A DNA stretch of 64,000 nucleotides from Archilochus colubris (Eukaryota; Chordata; Aves; Apodiformes; Trochilidae), in NCBI GenBank assembly GCA_023079485.1, contig CM041090.1, positions 34,498,874 to 34,562,873 on the forward strand. Reading direction: 5' to 3'. The notes below the pieces were generated by a model that saw only the letters and a program-made list of their open reading frames with translations, was not told the DNA's origin and searched no databases. The translations under genes were made by a program, and so were the position numbers. Positions 61,595 through 64,000 of the stretch are shown here, piece by piece (position 1 is the first letter of the stretch; every line of letters starts with the position of its first letter).

Positions 61595-64000
61595 GGTTTC
61601 AGAGGAACCTGCCTAAGGAATTCTCCAGGATTAAGTTTAACGACACACAGCATTATGCACATGCTCAGATGCCATGGGAATCACTCTGGAGTGAAACAAG
61701 GAACATATCCAGGGCCCACACTCATCTTATTCAATGTTGGAAGATTATCTTTAGCATGCATGTTAATAATCAGGGTTATATGTAAATCTAATAACATGAG
61801 CAGAATAGTCTATCCTCAATTTATGTAGGCATTACATTTATCAGCTTTGATCAACTCACTTTGAGACTGACCAAGGCATGCTCATGAGTGTTGATCCTTC
61901 ACATTTACCCTGAAATGCAGCTTTGACAAAGCTCAGAAGAAAAGATCAGAACAGTGGTGCTTCTTAATTAATTTGATCTAATTTTCACTTTTTTTTTTTT
62001 TTTTTCCAAAAATTTCCATATGTAGACCACTGAGTGAAGTAGTGGAACACTCATTTGACAGGTAAGTAAATCAGGACAAAATCAGTCACTAGCACAGAGA
62101 AGTGATTTAGTGAGAGGAGTGGACTTCTCCCAGGAGAGCACCCCCTTTCAGGATGTGCCAGATGAAATGGAAAGGCTTGATTCCCAGTCTTGGGCAAGTG
62201 AACTTTAAAAAGGAATCAGCAAACCAAAGCTTTTTCAGATAAATTACTCTGAAACAGATTTTTTTTGCAGCACAGCACATGAGTTCTATACATTGTATAT
62301 GGAATGGGATAGTAACCAAACCAAAAAGCTATCAAGACCTTTCGGATGAAAAATCCATAAAGCTGGACCTTCCTTCCCCATGTCACACAGCATCAGGGAG
62401 AGGTGATACAGCCAAACCTTCTTTTGGAATATGTTTTGTTCTCAGCTGTTATGAAAACACAGATTTTATTCCCAACATTAAATACAGCTTTTAAATACAA
62501 CTTGTTTCTTCATATTACAACTTGCAGAGTCCCAGATGGTACCTTGTACATTTACACATTACTTAAAATGCTAATGTATTCCAACTTCTTCAGATGTTGT
62601 TTAATACACAGGCAAGCGTGGCATACACCTTAAGTGAGAGCGTGAATAGAGAGCAAAATCACAAAGCTGGAATCTGAATATTTTGTTAAATGCTGCCACC
62701 AAAGCTCCTCCTCCCTCTGCCCTCTCCCCCCACCCCAAGAAATGGAAGCATAACATCACATGGTTCAAGGCTCCTCTTTTGTAAGCTATAATTTAACCTC
62801 AGGTTATCTTGACATTCACATGCTGAAAGGAACATTAGTGCATGTCATTGTGTGAGAACAGCTAAATGAGAACAAAAATATAGAGAAAGAGGTCAGAATA
62901 GAAAGAAGAAGAATATAAGCAATTTGCACATCTCCATAAATGTGGGCAATTTCGTAACAGGCTGCTCCAGACATTTAGTGTTTGGAGAAATGCTGAAATG
63001 AAACACTAACTACAGGTAAAAATGTAAATATTTAGGGAACTCTGAGGGCACAAATGTTCACACAACATACTAACGATCCACTAAGGAGTGACAGAAACCT
63101 CATATCCCTTCCCCTGCAGACCTAAAATTTCTGTAAGCTCCCGTGCCATTTCAGGACTTTTGCCCGAAACCAAAAATCTTTACCTGCACCCAAAAAATCT
63201 CAACTTCACATATCAGTACATCGCAAATATAAATTCCACAGGTACTATGTTGGCAAGTTGAGTATTTTGACAATGGATTTCACATTTCTACTCCTAACAC
63301 CTCATCTCCAAGGGGAAAAAAAAAAAAATTAATAAATACTGAAATGATGAACAATTGCAAGTGTGATGGCTATTTGTTTAGTATAGCCAAGTAAAGGATG
63401 GTATTGACTCCTTGACCATGGAGACAAGGGGACAGAGAGCACAGGTGCTCCTTCTCATGTACATGTATGGTGCAAAGGACAAGAAGAGTAACTTTAGACT
63501 GTACCACCCATGACCGTGTCTATCTGGATAGAACATGTGAATCCAAGACCAGTAAGAGCAGCCAGACCCAAACTGAATTCCACTTTTCATTATTTGTATG
63601 GGACATAGACACAATTTTCTCTTCTTATGATGCAGATATGGATATTCAGGGTTGATTTTATGTCCTAGCTTATGGGGGTGTCAGAATCACCTAGGGAACA
63701 GTTCTGATATAGTCCCATGGAAGCCCACCTTCCCAGACTCACCAAAAACCTTACTCCTGCTGCCCTTTGGTTTTCATATGGTGCATCCTTTACAACAGGA
63801 GCTCAGAGCTTTGCAAGGGTATTCCCAACCTTTTGTAGGTCTGCTAATCAGTGTAAAACTCTAGATGATAATTGGGGTTCAGAACTCTCACAGAACTGAG
63901 CAACTGGAGAGCCACCACTGTCAGCTGTTAACCTTGAAAAGCCTCCTCTCAGCATACCTCTGATGTATTTAAGCTTTCTGGCCTGCTGTGAGGTGGAAAA
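61595..64000. other. Non-coding stretch to the window end
   Basis: No gene recognised. A run of 17 T at 61989-62005 precedes a short candidate exon (62026-62061). A 13-base A run lies near 63317. Frames are at most 82 codons. Confidence 0.5.

Noticed and set aside
62172..62205. CTTGGGCAAGTGAACTT, resembling the MIR SINE core
   Set aside because: Only one short block matches; no A/B box or other MIR parts surround it.

Overview
This window looks like non-coding DNA from a bird genome, most likely intergenic or deep intronic. The main evidence is CR1 LINE debris. Several copies carry the CR1 3' tail (variants of ATTCTATGATTCTG), the usual 3'-end wording, or the end of the ORF2 protein ([15 protein letters not shown]). 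CR1 also occurs in turtles and crocodilians, so 'bird' is strongly favoured but not proven. The sequence is AT-rich and CpG-poor. I found no CpG island, no tRNA or rRNA, no CRISPR array, and no open reading frame that I recognise as a host gene. The longest frame, 227 codons on the minus strand at 5556-6239, partly reads through a CR1 remnant and is probably fortuitous.

Layout. A CR1 3' end on the plus strand opens the window (1-365). Short CR1 pieces follow at 4780-4853, 5344-5382, 6193-6562 (minus) and 12373-12500. A solo LTR lies at 9776-10089 with perfect 6-bp target-site duplications. A 9-bp-unit polypurine minisatellite occupies 15556-15720. About 21480-22960 is a repeat-free, AT-rich stretch with homeodomain-type motifs and is the best candidate for conserved regulatory sequence. 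A second solo LTR of the same family, in the opposite orientation and also with perfect 6-bp duplications, is at 24305-24628. From 24.6 to 48.2 kb I see only unique-looking DNA with simple repeats. At 48290-48910 a decayed CR1 ORF1 (GDSL/SGNH esterase domain) is joined directly to a CR1 3' tail. A long, old CR1 copy on the minus strand lies at 50701-51400. The last 12 kb is again mostly unique-looking, with a weak LTR-like candidate ending at 61594.

No set of genes works together here. What can be supported is a record of retrotransposon insertion (CR1 and an endogenous-retrovirus LTR family), simple repeats, some possible unannotated exons with good splice signals, and several stretches whose composition resembles conserved non-coding elements. 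The conservation claims are inference from composition only, because no alignment was possible.
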